Origin: Sediminispirochaeta smaragdinae DSM 11293
GTDB taxonomy: Bacteria; Spirochaetota; Spirochaetia; DSM-16054; Sediminispirochaetaceae
Assembly: GCF_000143985.1 (NCBI RefSeq)
Contig: NC_014364.1
Span: 868,001-932,000, forward strand
DNA length: 64,000 nt
Direction: 5' to 3'
The first letter of the stretch is position 1, and each line of letters begins with the position of its first letter. The position numbers and the translations under genes are program-made. The notes beneath the pieces are model-generated. The model searched no databases. It worked only from the letters and a program-made list of their open reading frames with translations, and had not been told where the DNA came from. Below are positions 33,609-41,877 of the stretch, one piece after another.

Positions 33609-33736
33609 TGTTAGTACACTTCTCCTTTTTGAGTCTAAATACCTGTATTGATAATTTATTACCTATTATAGCAATCAACGGAAAAAAGAGGTGTTTCAAT
33701 ATTGCTGTTTCGGTTTCACTTTTGCTACTCAGGTTT

Positions 33737-34129
33737 TTATGGAGTTGCTCTTCTAAATGAGCTGGGACTAATACCCTCATGTTTCTTGAATAACCGGTAA
33801 AAGGTAACCCGGCTATTAATGCCTACGCTGCCGGCTATCTCATCTATTGTTTTATTTGTATCAAGAAGAAGCTCTTTTGACCTATCGATCTGCACCAGAC
33901 TGATGTAATCAACAAGTGAAATGCCCATTCTCTGTTTAAAAATTTTTGAGATATATTTGGAAGAGAGATCCATATGAGATGCTACCTTCTCCATATATAA
34001 TCCGTTGCAATAATTGTCCTTCACATATTTTATGATGTGCTCAACCAGAACCTTATTTTGACATGCTCTATTCTGGCCTGTAATTTCCATCACCCTGAAA
34101 TAAAAGTCCAGAAGACAGATAAGTTTCAA
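33737..34129 (-). CDS. AraC-type DNA-binding domain, 3' part of a frameshifted regulator gene
   Basis: 130 residues from a TTG codon. It has two AraC helix-turn-helix motifs: LYMEKVASHMDLSSKYISKIFK and DEIAGSVGINSRVTFYRLFKKHEG. The frame is open further upstream (to about 34165), reading LDNTAICDYDLKLICLL, which continues naturally from the end of the preceding ORF. The two ORFs are therefore best read as one AraC gene split by a single-base shift near 34160. No ribosome-binding site is seen for independent translation. If the shift is real, the DNA-binding half would be lost; if it is a sequence error, this is the activator of reductase 4. Confidence 0.75.
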   Translation of the reverse strand: MKLICLLDFYFRVMEITGQNRACQNKVLVEHIIKYVKDNYCNGLYMEKVASHMDLSSKYISKIFKQRMGISLVDYISLVQIDRSKELLLDTNKTIDEIAGSVGINSRVTFYRLFKKHEGISPSSFRRATP

Positions 34130-34154
34130 GTCATAGTCGCATATAGCGGTATTG

Positions 34155-34925
34155 TCAAGTATTAAACAATTCCTGTTCAGTTTCTGTTGAAACTTTTTTC
34201 ATATCAAGTCCATTCTCTGCCGCATAGCGAATTGCTGTACTGAATAACTGCATAAACAGAATATTCATATGCTTATGCGACAAAAAAACTCTTTTGTTTT
34301 CATCAATAATTTCTATAAAGACTTTATTAATGCTTTTAAAGTCATTCGTTCTTAGGTAATTGAGTATCTTTTTTTCCTGGTCAAACGTATAAAGAATATT
34401 ATATGAAATCGTTATGTCATCAGAATCAACAACCTGATAAGCGGTCTCACTCTTTCTATTGCCAATTGCGGTCATTGCATCACTATATGATTTCCAGATG
34501 TTATTGATGTGGTGACGAACTCTTCCTATCCCTATTGTCAATTCAATGTCGGTAGTATTAACTCCCCAAAGACGGAGTATGTCTGTCAGCACCCTTTTAT
34601 CATCTTTATCATATAAATTAACGATGTAAACAAGGATGGTACTGCTGAGCTCCATGGTATAGACACTAAACCTTTCTTCTAATGTACTCCTAATCGCCTT
34701 TTTCAGGTCTTTTACATGTATAGTTATGTTTTCAAGAGCCGTGGGAGTCTCCATTCTACATTTTATTTCTAAAACGCAGCAGGTATAATATTCTCCGCTG
34801 AAACCCAAGAAATCAGAGCAATCTTTTTCAAAAATATTGCAAACTCCCGGTCGAATACCACGGAGATACTCCATGAAATTTAGATCAAAATATGATCTGG
34901 TAAAATCTTTTTTCTTACTCGCCAT
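34155..34925 (-). CDS. Sensor part (N-terminal) of the frameshifted AraC-type regulator
   Basis: 256 residues, cytoplasmic. The N-terminal half is unassigned; the middle holds a degenerate GGDEF-like fold (IELTIGIGRVRHHINNIWKSYSDAMTAI) as found in large AraC regulators of Gram-positive type, followed by a helical linker (ILNYLRTNDFKSINKVFIEIID) that in complete relatives leads straight to the AraC domain. Here it stops at TGA 34155 just before the linker reaches the helix-turn-helix encoded in the +1 frame. The 34926-35103 interval upstream holds no gene. Confidence 0.7.
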   Translation of the reverse strand: MASKKKDFTRSYFDLNFMEYLRGIRPGVCNIFEKDCSDFLGFSGEYYTCCVLEIKCRMETPTALENITIHVKDLKKAIRSTLEERFSVYTMELSSTILVYIVNLYDKDDKRVLTDILRLWGVNTTDIELTIGIGRVRHHINNIWKSYSDAMTAIGNRKSETAYQVVDSDDITISYNILYTFDQEKKILNYLRTNDFKSINKVFIEIIDENKRVFLSHKHMNILFMQLFSTAIRYAAENGLDMKKVSTETEQELFNT

Positions 34926-35103
34926 ATGAATTGATCAGAGAAAACCTGACGCTTTTCCCTTCCTTGCTCCCGCCTTTAACTTGAACTATATCCTATAGTA
35001 TAGGCAGAAGGAAAGAACGTTCAAGTGACTTGACTCTCGTTATTGTTGCGGAACTTGAAAGAACCACAGGTTTTGTCGTCAAACTGTTCATAAGAGATAA
35101 AAC

Positions 35104-35136
35104 AAACGGCCTATAGCTTTTCGCTTTAGGCCGTTT
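35104..35136 (-). terminator. Terminator of the paralogue operon
   Basis: AAACGGCCTATAGC (35104-35117) pairs with GCTTTAGGCCGTTT (35123-35136) with one mismatch; on the minus strand the stem is followed by a T-rich TTTGTTTTA. It begins 18 nt after the last paralogue gene and fits an intrinsic terminator. Confidence 0.75.
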
Positions 35137-35154
35137 TATAAAGGTTATTGGTTG

Positions 35155-35844
35155 TCAACTTTTTGAGGGAGGAACTTCCTGTGCTGAGAATTCATCGGTT
35201 TGCAGCATGAGATCGGGTATGGCTTCACTTAACGACTTTGTCATATCAAGGAATTTCCCACGAATATTATTGGCCTGAGTAGCAACCTTAAGTAGTTCAT
35301 CATCAATGGACTCGGTATTCCCCGGATCAAGCAGGGAAGCAATCTTGTCGAGAATCGATAAAATGTTCTTATTCAAGTCGAACATTTGATCTTTTTCCTC
35401 ATTCAAATGCTTGCCAAGATGGTTCACATCAGAAATAGTCACCGGATAAATTCTGTATCCCTCCAAAGGGTTATGGTACGTTCTTCTTAACATACCCAAA
35501 TAAACAAGCAAGCTTTTCTCATAAAGCCCTCCGCGTCTTGCTGCTGCAAAGGCTTGGAAAAAATCTCTGATTATATAATAATTGGCCTGGATGTTTCCAA
35601 AGAACGTATCAGGATCGGTAGTACCTACTAAAGCATCTACAACCCAGTGATTTCTGATAGCCAACAACTTGAGATATATCGGGTAATTATCAGAATTAAC
35701 CCCGACCTTGTTAAGATAAGAAGCATAGGCAATCGCACCATCGACTGCTTTTGCCTCTTTACACTTCAGAATATCCCGGAGAAACGAAAGCTCTAGCTTG
35801 TTCAGATCATCTTCCTGCCAGCCCTCTTCTTCCCATCGTTTCAT
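35155..35844 (-). CDS. Unrecognised paralogue family protein A1
   Basis: About 229 residues, no signal peptide or membrane helix, mainly helical by composition. I do not recognise the family. It shares with the three other copies a core: SYLNKVGVNSDNYPIYLKLL, NHWVVDALVG, then GYRIYPVTISDVNHLGKHL and a C-terminal NNIRGKFLDMTKSLSEAIPDLML. ATG 35844 is chosen because GGAG lies about 9 nt upstream; a longer frame to 35919 overlaps the end of the neighbour without conserved residues. It is last of three tandem copies, before the hairpin at 35104-35136. It is the most diverged of the three minus-strand copies (for example QMFDLNKN in place of QDDLLNRS). Confidence 0.8.
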   Translation of the reverse strand: MKRWEEEGWQEDDLNKLELSFLRDILKCKEAKAVDGAIAYASYLNKVGVNSDNYPIYLKLLAIRNHWVVDALVGTTDPDTFFGNIQANYYIIRDFFQAFAAARRGGLYEKSLLVYLGMLRRTYHNPLEGYRIYPVTISDVNHLGKHLNEEKDQMFDLNKNILSILDKIASLLDPGNTESIDDELLKVATQANNIRGKFLDMTKSLSEAIPDLMLQTDEFSAQEVPPSKS

Positions 35845-35927
35845 GATACATTTCTCCTTATCAGTCCTGTTCGGACAAGAGGATTTCTCTTGCCACCTTG
35901 TTGCCCTTGAAAGGCACAACTACTCTC

Positions 35928-36701
35928 CTATTTCTTTTTTGTGGCAGCAGGTTTTTCTTCTTCCGGTTTAGCAGCTGGTGTAGCACGAGCTTGTGGCTTT
36001 GTATTTTCGCTAAGGCTTCCATTCTTTCTGGGATTGATTTCAAGATCCAAATTAGGCTCGGTTTTTAATAGTACATCGGGAATAACATCCACAAGGCGTT
36101 TCGTTGAATCGAAGAAATTATTTCTGATATTATGGGCATGTACAGCGAGGTCTTCCATTTCTTCGTCTATATTTTGTCCTTCAAGCTCACTAAGCTTATC
36201 CAAAACATCCAAAATCGACCGGTTCAATAAATCATCCTGTCCTTTTTCTTCTATCAAGTGTTTTCCAAGGCTGTTTACGTCTGCAATGGTTGGGGGATAA
36301 ATCTTGTATCCATCTAAGGGGTTGGAATATGTTGCTTGGAATACTCCAAGAATGATTCCAAGGGTTTTCGAATAAATTTCTGCAGGATGATATTTTGCCA
36401 AAAAACTAAAGCACGTTGCAACGATAAAATAGTTTGGCTGTATTGAGCTAAGAAAAAGGAATGGATCACGTGTCCCCAGTAAGGAATCGATAACATGGTG
36501 ATTTCGAACACCAAGAACCTTGAGAAATATTGGATAGTTGCTCGATGTGATTCCAATACTATTGAGATAATTGGCGTACGTCATCGCTGCTTCAACTGCT
36601 TCGACAGTACGAACTCCCATAATTCCTTTGAGTTGGCTATATTCGATAGCAGCAATATCTTCCTTGGAATAGGCTTGTTTCTTATCAAAAAGTTCTTTCA
36701 T
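35928..36701 (-). CDS. Unrecognised paralogue family protein A2
   Basis: 257 residues, cytoplasmic by sequence. Same core as its neighbours: NYLNSIGITSSNYPIFLKVL, NHHVIDSLLGTRDPFLFLSS, EIYSKTLGIILGVFQATYSN, GYKIYPPTIADVNSLGKHL and NIRNNFFDSTKRLVDVIPDVLL. It alone carries a 45-residue tail rich in Lys, Pro and Ala (ending EEKPAATKKK), likely disordered. GGAG stands 8 nt before the ATG. It is 14 nt from A3 upstream. The run of conserved hydrophobic helices suggests a scaffold or binding protein; there is no catalytic motif I can name. Confidence 0.82.
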   Translation of the reverse strand: MKELFDKKQAYSKEDIAAIEYSQLKGIMGVRTVEAVEAAMTYANYLNSIGITSSNYPIFLKVLGVRNHHVIDSLLGTRDPFLFLSSIQPNYFIVATCFSFLAKYHPAEIYSKTLGIILGVFQATYSNPLDGYKIYPPTIADVNSLGKHLIEEKGQDDLLNRSILDVLDKLSELEGQNIDEEMEDLAVHAHNIRNNFFDSTKRLVDVIPDVLLKTEPNLDLEINPRKNGSLSENTKPQARATPAAKPEEEKPAATKKK

Positions 36702-36715
36702 CGTGTTCTCCTTTA

Positions 36716-37414
36716 TTAATCTACAAAGACTTTCTCTGGTGGTATTTCTTTTGCAATATAATCCGACTTGACCAAGAGAACCTGAGGAATAATATCTTCC
36801 ATCTTTTTCCGTTTATCGAAGAAAAACGTCCTAATGCTGTTTGCCTGTCTGGCGGCCTGCTCGATGGCCTCGTTTTCGGTCGTCCCTGCCAAAGAACCAA
36901 TACGATCAAGAATATCAAGCATGCATCGATTGTTGAGATCGTCCTGTCCCAGTTCTTTGTTCAAATGTTTTCCCAAATTATTAATATCGTTGATACTGAC
37001 ATTGTATATACGATATCCATCCTTGGGAGAGCTAAAGGCTGCCTGGAGAACGCCGAGAATGATAGCCAGCGTTTTGGGATAAATACCGCCTGGATGCCAA
37101 TTGGTAAGGAGCCGGAAAGCATTTAGAATGAGATAATTATTAGGGTGCACTGAGCTTAAGAGCAGAAAAGGATCTTTGTTTTCGATTAAAGAATCGATAA
37201 CCCAATGATTTTCTACTTCCAAGAGGCGCAGAAACAGTGGATAATTGTCATTATCGAGACCAGCAAGATGTAAAAATCGAGCATAGCTGATAGATGCCTC
37301 CACCGCTTCAACACTTCGACAGCCAATCATCCTTTCAATAATGGTTATTTCAACATCCATTATTGATTCTTTACTCCAAGTTTCTTCAACACTTCGAGTT
37401 TGTTCTTTATCCAT
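36716..37414 (-). CDS. Unrecognised paralogue family protein A3
   Basis: 232 residues. Core blocks: RFLHLAGLDNDNYPLFLRLL, NHWVIDSLIENKDPFLLLSS, GIYPKTLAIILGVLQAAF, GYRIYNVSINDINNLGKHL, LGQDDLNNRCMLDILDRIGSL and SIRTFFFDKRKKMEDIIPQVLL. The N-terminal 25 residues are acidic and unlike the other copies. GGAGG lies 7 nt before the ATG and a consensus-like promoter is at 37461-37489, so A3-A2-A1 can be transcribed independently of the membrane-protein gene upstream. Function unknown. Confidence 0.82.
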   Translation of the reverse strand: MDKEQTRSVEETWSKESIMDVEITIIERMIGCRSVEAVEASISYARFLHLAGLDNDNYPLFLRLLEVENHWVIDSLIENKDPFLLLSSVHPNNYLILNAFRLLTNWHPGGIYPKTLAIILGVLQAAFSSPKDGYRIYNVSINDINNLGKHLNKELGQDDLNNRCMLDILDRIGSLAGTTENEAIEQAARQANSIRTFFFDKRKKMEDIIPQVLLVKSDYIAKEIPPEKVFVD

Positions 37415-37460
37415 CGTGTTCCTCCGTTTTTATAGTTTGAAGCACATATCCATAGAAAAA

Positions 37461-37489
37461 ATTATTGATAACAGAATTTGGAATGTCAA
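37461..37489 (-). promoter_or_regulatory. Promoter of the A3-A2-A1 operon
   Basis: On the minus strand TTGACA (37489-37484), a 17-bp spacer and AATAAT (37466-37461); transcription would begin near 37454, giving a 40-nt leader before the ATG at 37414. It is one of the best promoter matches in the window. Confidence 0.65.
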
Positions 37490-37523
37490 TTTTTACAACA
37501 TTTTTTTCAAATATTTTTAGAAA

Positions 37524-39152
37524 TCATAGTTTTTCTACTGTTATCGGATTTTCAGGATATATAAGATCTGGAGATGTAATTTCAGGATTAATCGAAAGTA
37601 TATAGTTAAGAAACTCGGTCCACCCACTATTTGCTGCCGATAAGGCTTTATGCCATGTGGTATGTGGATCATTTTTTATTTCCTGGTAAAGAACCCAAAG
37701 ACTTTCTCCTTTTGAGGGGTACCATACAAAAGTATAAGGACCTACATTCGTATATGTAGAAGATGCTTGGGTATAAGATTTTCTATCTGATATGACTGGA
37801 TGCGAGTCTGGAGTTTGTATCCCTGTATTAATAGTGGTATTTGGTTTCCCTATTTCTTTAGATGAAGGTTTTTTTTCATGAAAAAGGATTGCAATTAATC
37901 CCATAACTATGATTAGAAGAACAATAAAAGCAATAATACGACAACTATACTTTTGTTGGTGACGTTTTACTGTTTTTTTCGATAGATTATTTTTTTTGAT
38001 ATCCTGTTCTAAGAATTTCCCAGGTATTCTGTTTCGGCTGAATTCTACCGTAAACGTAGTTGCAACATTTTTGACCTCTTCATCTTTTTTTATTGTTTTC
38101 TCTTCGGTATTAATATTGACCTGTGTATACAAAGGTATATGTGTGGTGTCGTTTTTTCTTGCACTATGTTTTAGAATGGATTTACTGTCTTGAAGTTTTT
38201 CTTTATCGGCGTTTACTCTTTTTATTTTCCAAAGAATATCGTGTGCGTGAAGGAATCTTAACGATTTATTGCTTATCGTTTCCGAAGGATTGTTTGAGCT
38301 CATCGCTGTTCTCTTTTTTTTTGACTCAGGAAAAAAACGATGATCTTCGACTATAGGGTTAAAGATATCGGTATGCTCAGTACTATGCCTTGTATCGATA
38401 TGAGCATGATAGATCCCAGGTGCATCGTTGCTTTTTGTATTCTTCTTGACCGCATTGGTTGAGGTCGACGGCTCGTCGTCAAAGAAAAGGGGATCCGACA
38501 AGACCGCTTCTTTTCGTTTTTCAACTTCTTCTATAATGTCTTGCAATGAAGAGAGATAGTTCATTACGCCGCTTTCAATATTTGCCGGGAGATCTACATC
38601 AATTCGAGAAAGGAGGTAGCAAATGAGTGCTTTATTTTGTTCCTTTACGTCATTTTTGCATAAAAGGCAGACAAAAAAGAGGGCTGTCATTTCCGGGGTA
38701 TGAACCGACTGGAAGTGATCGATTTGCATGGCATGATAGATTGCTCGTTTATATGATATGAAATTTCTTATGGAAATATCATAGGATAGGTCATTGGGAA
38801 GAGGGTTTTTCCCTATGAAAAGCTCTGAAAAGAGAAATGAAAAGTCCTCCTGCCCTATATTTCCATAAAGGTGACGGTAAAAATTTTCTGCAATGGCAAA
38901 GTAACCTTTGCCCAATTTGTGGTAGAGCAGCAGTGAAAGAATCTTTTCTCGGGACGTTCCGTCGGATTTTAAAATAGAGTCGGTATATTGCAAAATCGAA
39001 GCCTTTGTTTTCTCCCCTTCAGGGGAAGTTGCTTCAAGAAAATTCTCGACAAAGGCATTCAATAATTGGCCTGTCTGGCTTTTCCACCCGTGTAAACGAA
39101 CAAATGTATAGAGATCAAGAAGTTCTTTGTCCAGGGAACTGTTTTCCACCAT
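37524..39152 (-). CDS. Single-pass membrane protein with LysM-like C-terminal domain
   Basis: 542 residues. The first 400 are cytoplasmic: a helical N-terminal domain (about 1-215), then a low-complexity, Ser/Thr/Lys-rich linker. One membrane helix (about 405-424, IIAFIVLLIIVMGLIAILF) leads to a 115-residue outer part whose last 70 residues (YPSKGESLWVLYQEIKN through SPDLIYPENPITV) follow the pattern of a LysM peptidoglycan-binding module. Its linker is a plausible phosphorylation substrate for the kinase-like proteins encoded divergently. I do not recognise the whole protein. It is first on the minus-strand side of the divergent cluster and strongly AT-rich in codon use. Confidence 0.8.
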   Translation of the reverse strand: MVENSSLDKELLDLYTFVRLHGWKSQTGQLLNAFVENFLEATSPEGEKTKASILQYTDSILKSDGTSREKILSLLLYHKLGKGYFAIAENFYRHLYGNIGQEDFSFLFSELFIGKNPLPNDLSYDISIRNFISYKRAIYHAMQIDHFQSVHTPEMTALFFVCLLCKNDVKEQNKALICYLLSRIDVDLPANIESGVMNYLSSLQDIIEEVEKRKEAVLSDPLFFDDEPSTSTNAVKKNTKSNDAPGIYHAHIDTRHSTEHTDIFNPIVEDHRFFPESKKKRTAMSSNNPSETISNKSLRFLHAHDILWKIKRVNADKEKLQDSKSILKHSARKNDTTHIPLYTQVNINTEEKTIKKDEEVKNVATTFTVEFSRNRIPGKFLEQDIKKNNLSKKTVKRHQQKYSCRIIAFIVLLIIVMGLIAILFHEKKPSSKEIGKPNTTINTGIQTPDSHPVISDRKSYTQASSTYTNVGPYTFVWYPSKGESLWVLYQEIKNDPHTTWHKALSAANSGWTEFLNYILSINPEITSPDLIYPENPITVEKL

Positions 39153-39299
39153 AAGCCCCCGACTTGGTATTTACTTAAATACTAATAAACGCCAATTGTG
39201 AAAACAAATTTCTTTCATGATCATTAGACAACGGGAAAATAATAGTTTTATACTATCTCTGTAGAGTAAGAGTAGTGTATCATCAGGGAAAACAGAGGA
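39153..39299. promoter_or_regulatory. Divergent promoter region of the phospho-signalling cluster
   Basis: 147 bp, AT-rich, between the membrane-protein gene and paralogue A4. On the plus strand TAGACA (39225-39230), 17 bp, TTATAC (39248-39253) is a modest promoter candidate; on the minus strand TTGTTT (39207-39202), 17 bp, TAGTAT (39184-39179). Both are weak matches, so expression may need an activator. Confidence 0.35.
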
Positions 39300-40007
39300 A
39301 TGAGTATTCCAGATCAATATGACGATATCTTGATACAGAATAAACAAATCATTTTGAATGGGATTATAGGTGCGGCAACTCCTTCTGAAGTTGAGTCTAG
39401 CGTTTTTTTTGCTCGATATATCAGGAATATCGGTATCAATCCTACTAATTATTGGATCTTTCTCCGGATACTAGAAACCAACAATAAATATATAGTAGAT
39501 TCTCTGGTCGGAAATAATGATCCACGTCTTCTTTTTACTATCTTAAAGCCTAACAGAGCTATCATCAAAAGAGCGTTTCAACTCCTGACAGTTTGGCATC
39601 CCGGCCAAATCTATTATAAGGTTCTTCTTGCCATTCTTGGTATCATCGAATCTTGTTATCATAATGCAAACGACGGATATGAGATTTACGATTTGGATAT
39701 TTCAGAACTAAATAATATTGGAAAATTTCTTGATCCGGAAATGGATCAAGATTATCTCATAAATGCGACTATTTTGGATATTCTTGACTGGATTTCTTCT
39801 CTTGGACGATACGATGGAGATCTGAGGAAGATAAACGTTGCAAAGCAGAGCCATGGTATCAGAATGGCCTATTTTGATAACACGAAAAAATTAACTGATA
39901 TTATTTCTAAAGTATTATTGGTCAGGATCGAACGGGAAAAGAGCGAGGTTAAGCCCTCACCGGAGTTTCTTGCATTTATGGAAAAACTTTCTCATACTTC
40001 TATATAA
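39300..40007 (+). CDS. Unrecognised paralogue family protein A4
   Basis: 235 residues, the most distant of the four copies. Core blocks: RYIRNIGINPTNYWIFLRIL, NKYIVDSLVGNNDPRLLFTI, QIYYKVLLAILGIIESCYHN, GYEIYDLDISELNNIGKFL, MDQDYLINATILDILDWISSL and HGIRMAYFDNTKKLTDIISKVLL. It leads the plus-strand operon with the phosphatase and the two kinase-like genes, which ties the family to phosphorylation chemistry. AGGG at 39285 is the best ribosome-binding site. No membrane segment, no known catalytic motif. Confidence 0.8.
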   Translation: MSIPDQYDDILIQNKQIILNGIIGAATPSEVESSVFFARYIRNIGINPTNYWIFLRILETNNKYIVDSLVGNNDPRLLFTILKPNRAIIKRAFQLLTVWHPGQIYYKVLLAILGIIESCYHNANDGYEIYDLDISELNNIGKFLDPEMDQDYLINATILDILDWISSLGRYDGDLRKINVAKQSHGIRMAYFDNTKKLTDIISKVLLVRIEREKSEVKPSPEFLAFMEKLSHTSI

Positions 40008-40046
40008 GATGTTTTTACCTTTATTTTTCTAAGCGAGGTAACGGCC

Positions 40047-40949
40047 ATGAAGATAACGCCGGAACATATACGGAAAGTAATTAAGATTCTCGGCAATAAT
40101 AAGAATCGTCCAAAGGATCGGGAGGGGCGACCTGGAGGATTAATAGATATCTCAAAAGATAAACGTGAGGTCATTGTTATCGGTGATCTCCATGGTGCTT
40201 ACGATAATCTTGTAAAAATTGTCGCACATGATGGAAACGATAAAGCCCTTGAAGCAGGAAAATCGCTTGTGGTTTTTATCGGCGATGGTGTGCATAACGA
40301 TCAAACGGGACATATGCTTGAAATGGAAAGTTCTCTTCTTGTACTTGAGGAGATGTTTCGTTTGATTTTGACGTATGGAGAAAATATTCTTTATATCAGG
40401 GGCAATCACGATACGTTCGACGAACGTCTGGCGAAAAGTGGGATTCAACAGGGTAAGATTTTTCGTGAGTTTTTACTGGAGCACCGTGGAGAAGAATATG
40501 TCGAGAGTGTTAGCGACTTTTTTGAAAGTCTTCCACTCTTTATTATCGGTAATGGATTTGTCATTACCCATGCGGGCCCTGTCAGAGGGGGCTGCGGGAG
40601 AGATGAATTGATCAACGCGTATAGTGATCAAGAAATATGTCATCAACTGATGTGGAACCGCCTTCATGAATTTCGCGGAACTCCAAGTTTGAAAGAATAC
40701 GACGAACGTGACATCAGAAAAATGCTGAAGGCATTGAATCTGCCCGAGGATCTCCCCTTTATTGTTGGTCATAATCCCATGTGGAATACCGGAAATTTGA
40801 CGGGAATTTGGAGGGATATTATTGGCATAAAAAATCATATTATTATCTATACAAATCTCCAGACCAGAGCTCCTTATCTTAAAATACATGAAGGCGAGAT
40901 TACCGATGTGTTTGCCATAGAAAAAGAGCGGGAGAGATTCTATGTCTGA
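40047..40949 (+). CDS. PPP-type metallophosphatase (calcineurin-like phosphoesterase)
   Basis: 300 residues. The metal- and phosphate-binding motifs of the PPP superfamily are present in order: GDLHGAYDNL (about 49), GDGVHND (about 80, in place of the usual GDxVDRG), IRGNHDTFDE (about 118), ITHAGP (about 173) and VGHNP (about 247). This is the protein Ser/Thr phosphatase-like branch; several bacterial relatives dephosphorylate proteins or dinucleotides. It follows A4 by 39 nt and overlaps the atypical kinase gene by 8 nt, so kinase and phosphatase are made together. The natural target is probably a protein of the same cluster, which is an inference. Confidence 0.85.
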   Translation: MKITPEHIRKVIKILGNNKNRPKDREGRPGGLIDISKDKREVIVIGDLHGAYDNLVKIVAHDGNDKALEAGKSLVVFIGDGVHNDQTGHMLEMESSLLVLEEMFRLILTYGENILYIRGNHDTFDERLAKSGIQQGKIFREFLLEHRGEEYVESVSDFFESLPLFIIGNGFVITHAGPVRGGCGRDELINAYSDQEICHQLMWNRLHEFRGTPSLKEYDERDIRKMLKALNLPEDLPFIVGHNPMWNTGNLTGIWRDIIGIKNHIIIYTNLQTRAPYLKIHEGEITDVFAIEKERERFYV

Positions 40950-41877
40950 TTATATGCAGCAAAAGCGGCTCTATACTGTCAAGGATAGCGAATTCAGAAA
41001 AGGCCTTTATCTTGATTGTAGTATTGGCGAACTCATTGACAAGATGAATAACCTTCAACTATTTGATATTGGTGATAATACCGATGTTCCCTTTACTGCA
41101 AGTATGCGAAGTTATATCGGAGCAAAAGACGAGGATGGTAATTCATGGTTGCTGAAAGAAATTCCCGAAGAGGAGGCGTATGACCACAAGCTTCAGGAGA
41201 TTGCCTACTATATTGATTTTCTTTTAAACACTATTGCAGCACCCAATATCCTGAAGAACATCAATGGTACATATTATCGTGTTACTAAGAATGTAAAAAA
41301 TGCAATGCAAATTTCTAGTTATAATTATTTAGAGAAACCGTTTATGAGAATTTTAGCGAATGATCTCATAAATAGATGGCTTTTTTTTGACGAGGACAGA
41401 AATCCCAATAATTATCTTGTCTTCCATGATCTCGATTCTTCTCCGTGTGTTGTTGTGATTGACTACAACAAAGCAGATCTAAAGAGCACCCAAATGAAAA
41501 TAACAGGTAACAAAGATAAATTTGGATGGCACCGTACCGAAAAGACACGATTCCTCACGCTATTGAAGACAGAGAATTTTGAAAAACTCTCGATAGAAAC
41601 ATTCGAGGACCGATTATCCGCCATGATGTCGATCCCTTTAGAGCTGCTGGAATCTGTTACAAAGGAAAGCATGCGTGATCCTATTATCAAAAATGTTTCG
41701 GTTCAGGAAACTGCAACGTTGGTTTCGACGAACATATCGAAGAGACGAACCTATATAAATAACTATTTCAGGAAATGGTTCAAGAAAAAGGATGCAACCG
41801 TTGAAAAGGCGGAGAATGATCGTTATTCAGGATTTGGAGAATCGTTTCTGAACTACTATAAGGGAAAGAATTCGTAA
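40942..41877 (+). CDS. Atypical kinase (HipA/PI3K-like fold)
   Basis: 311 residues. The N-terminal lobe has a candidate ATP-binding Lys72 (SWLLKEIP) and a helix with Glu86 (KLQEIAYYIDFLL). LINRWLFFDEDRNPNNYLVF supplies a catalytic Asp (D150 or D152) and Asn157, and VVVIDYNKADL gives the metal-binding Asp174, the order seen in HipA and in PI3/4-kinase-like enzymes. No helix-turn-helix partner gene is adjacent, so it is not an ordinary HipBA toxin-antitoxin pair. It overlaps the phosphatase gene by 8 nt and abuts the pseudokinase gene. Kinase assignment rests on motif order and spacing alone. Confidence 0.6.
   Translation: MSDYMQQKRLYTVKDSEFRKGLYLDCSIGELIDKMNNLQLFDIGDNTDVPFTASMRSYIGAKDEDGNSWLLKEIPEEEAYDHKLQEIAYYIDFLLNTIAAPNILKNINGTYYRVTKNVKNAMQISSYNYLEKPFMRILANDLINRWLFFDEDRNPNNYLVFHDLDSSPCVVVIDYNKADLKSTQMKITGNKDKFGWHRTEKTRFLTLLKTENFEKLSIETFEDRLSAMMSIPLELLESVTKESMRDPIIKNVSVQETATLVSTNISKRRTYINNYFRKWFKKKDATVEKAENDRYSGFGESFLNYYKGKNS

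Noticed and set aside
40942-41877. HipA toxin of a HipBA toxin-antitoxin pair
   Set aside because: No small helix-turn-helix gene precedes it and it is coupled to a phosphatase and a pseudokinase instead; only the kinase-like fold is kept as the call.
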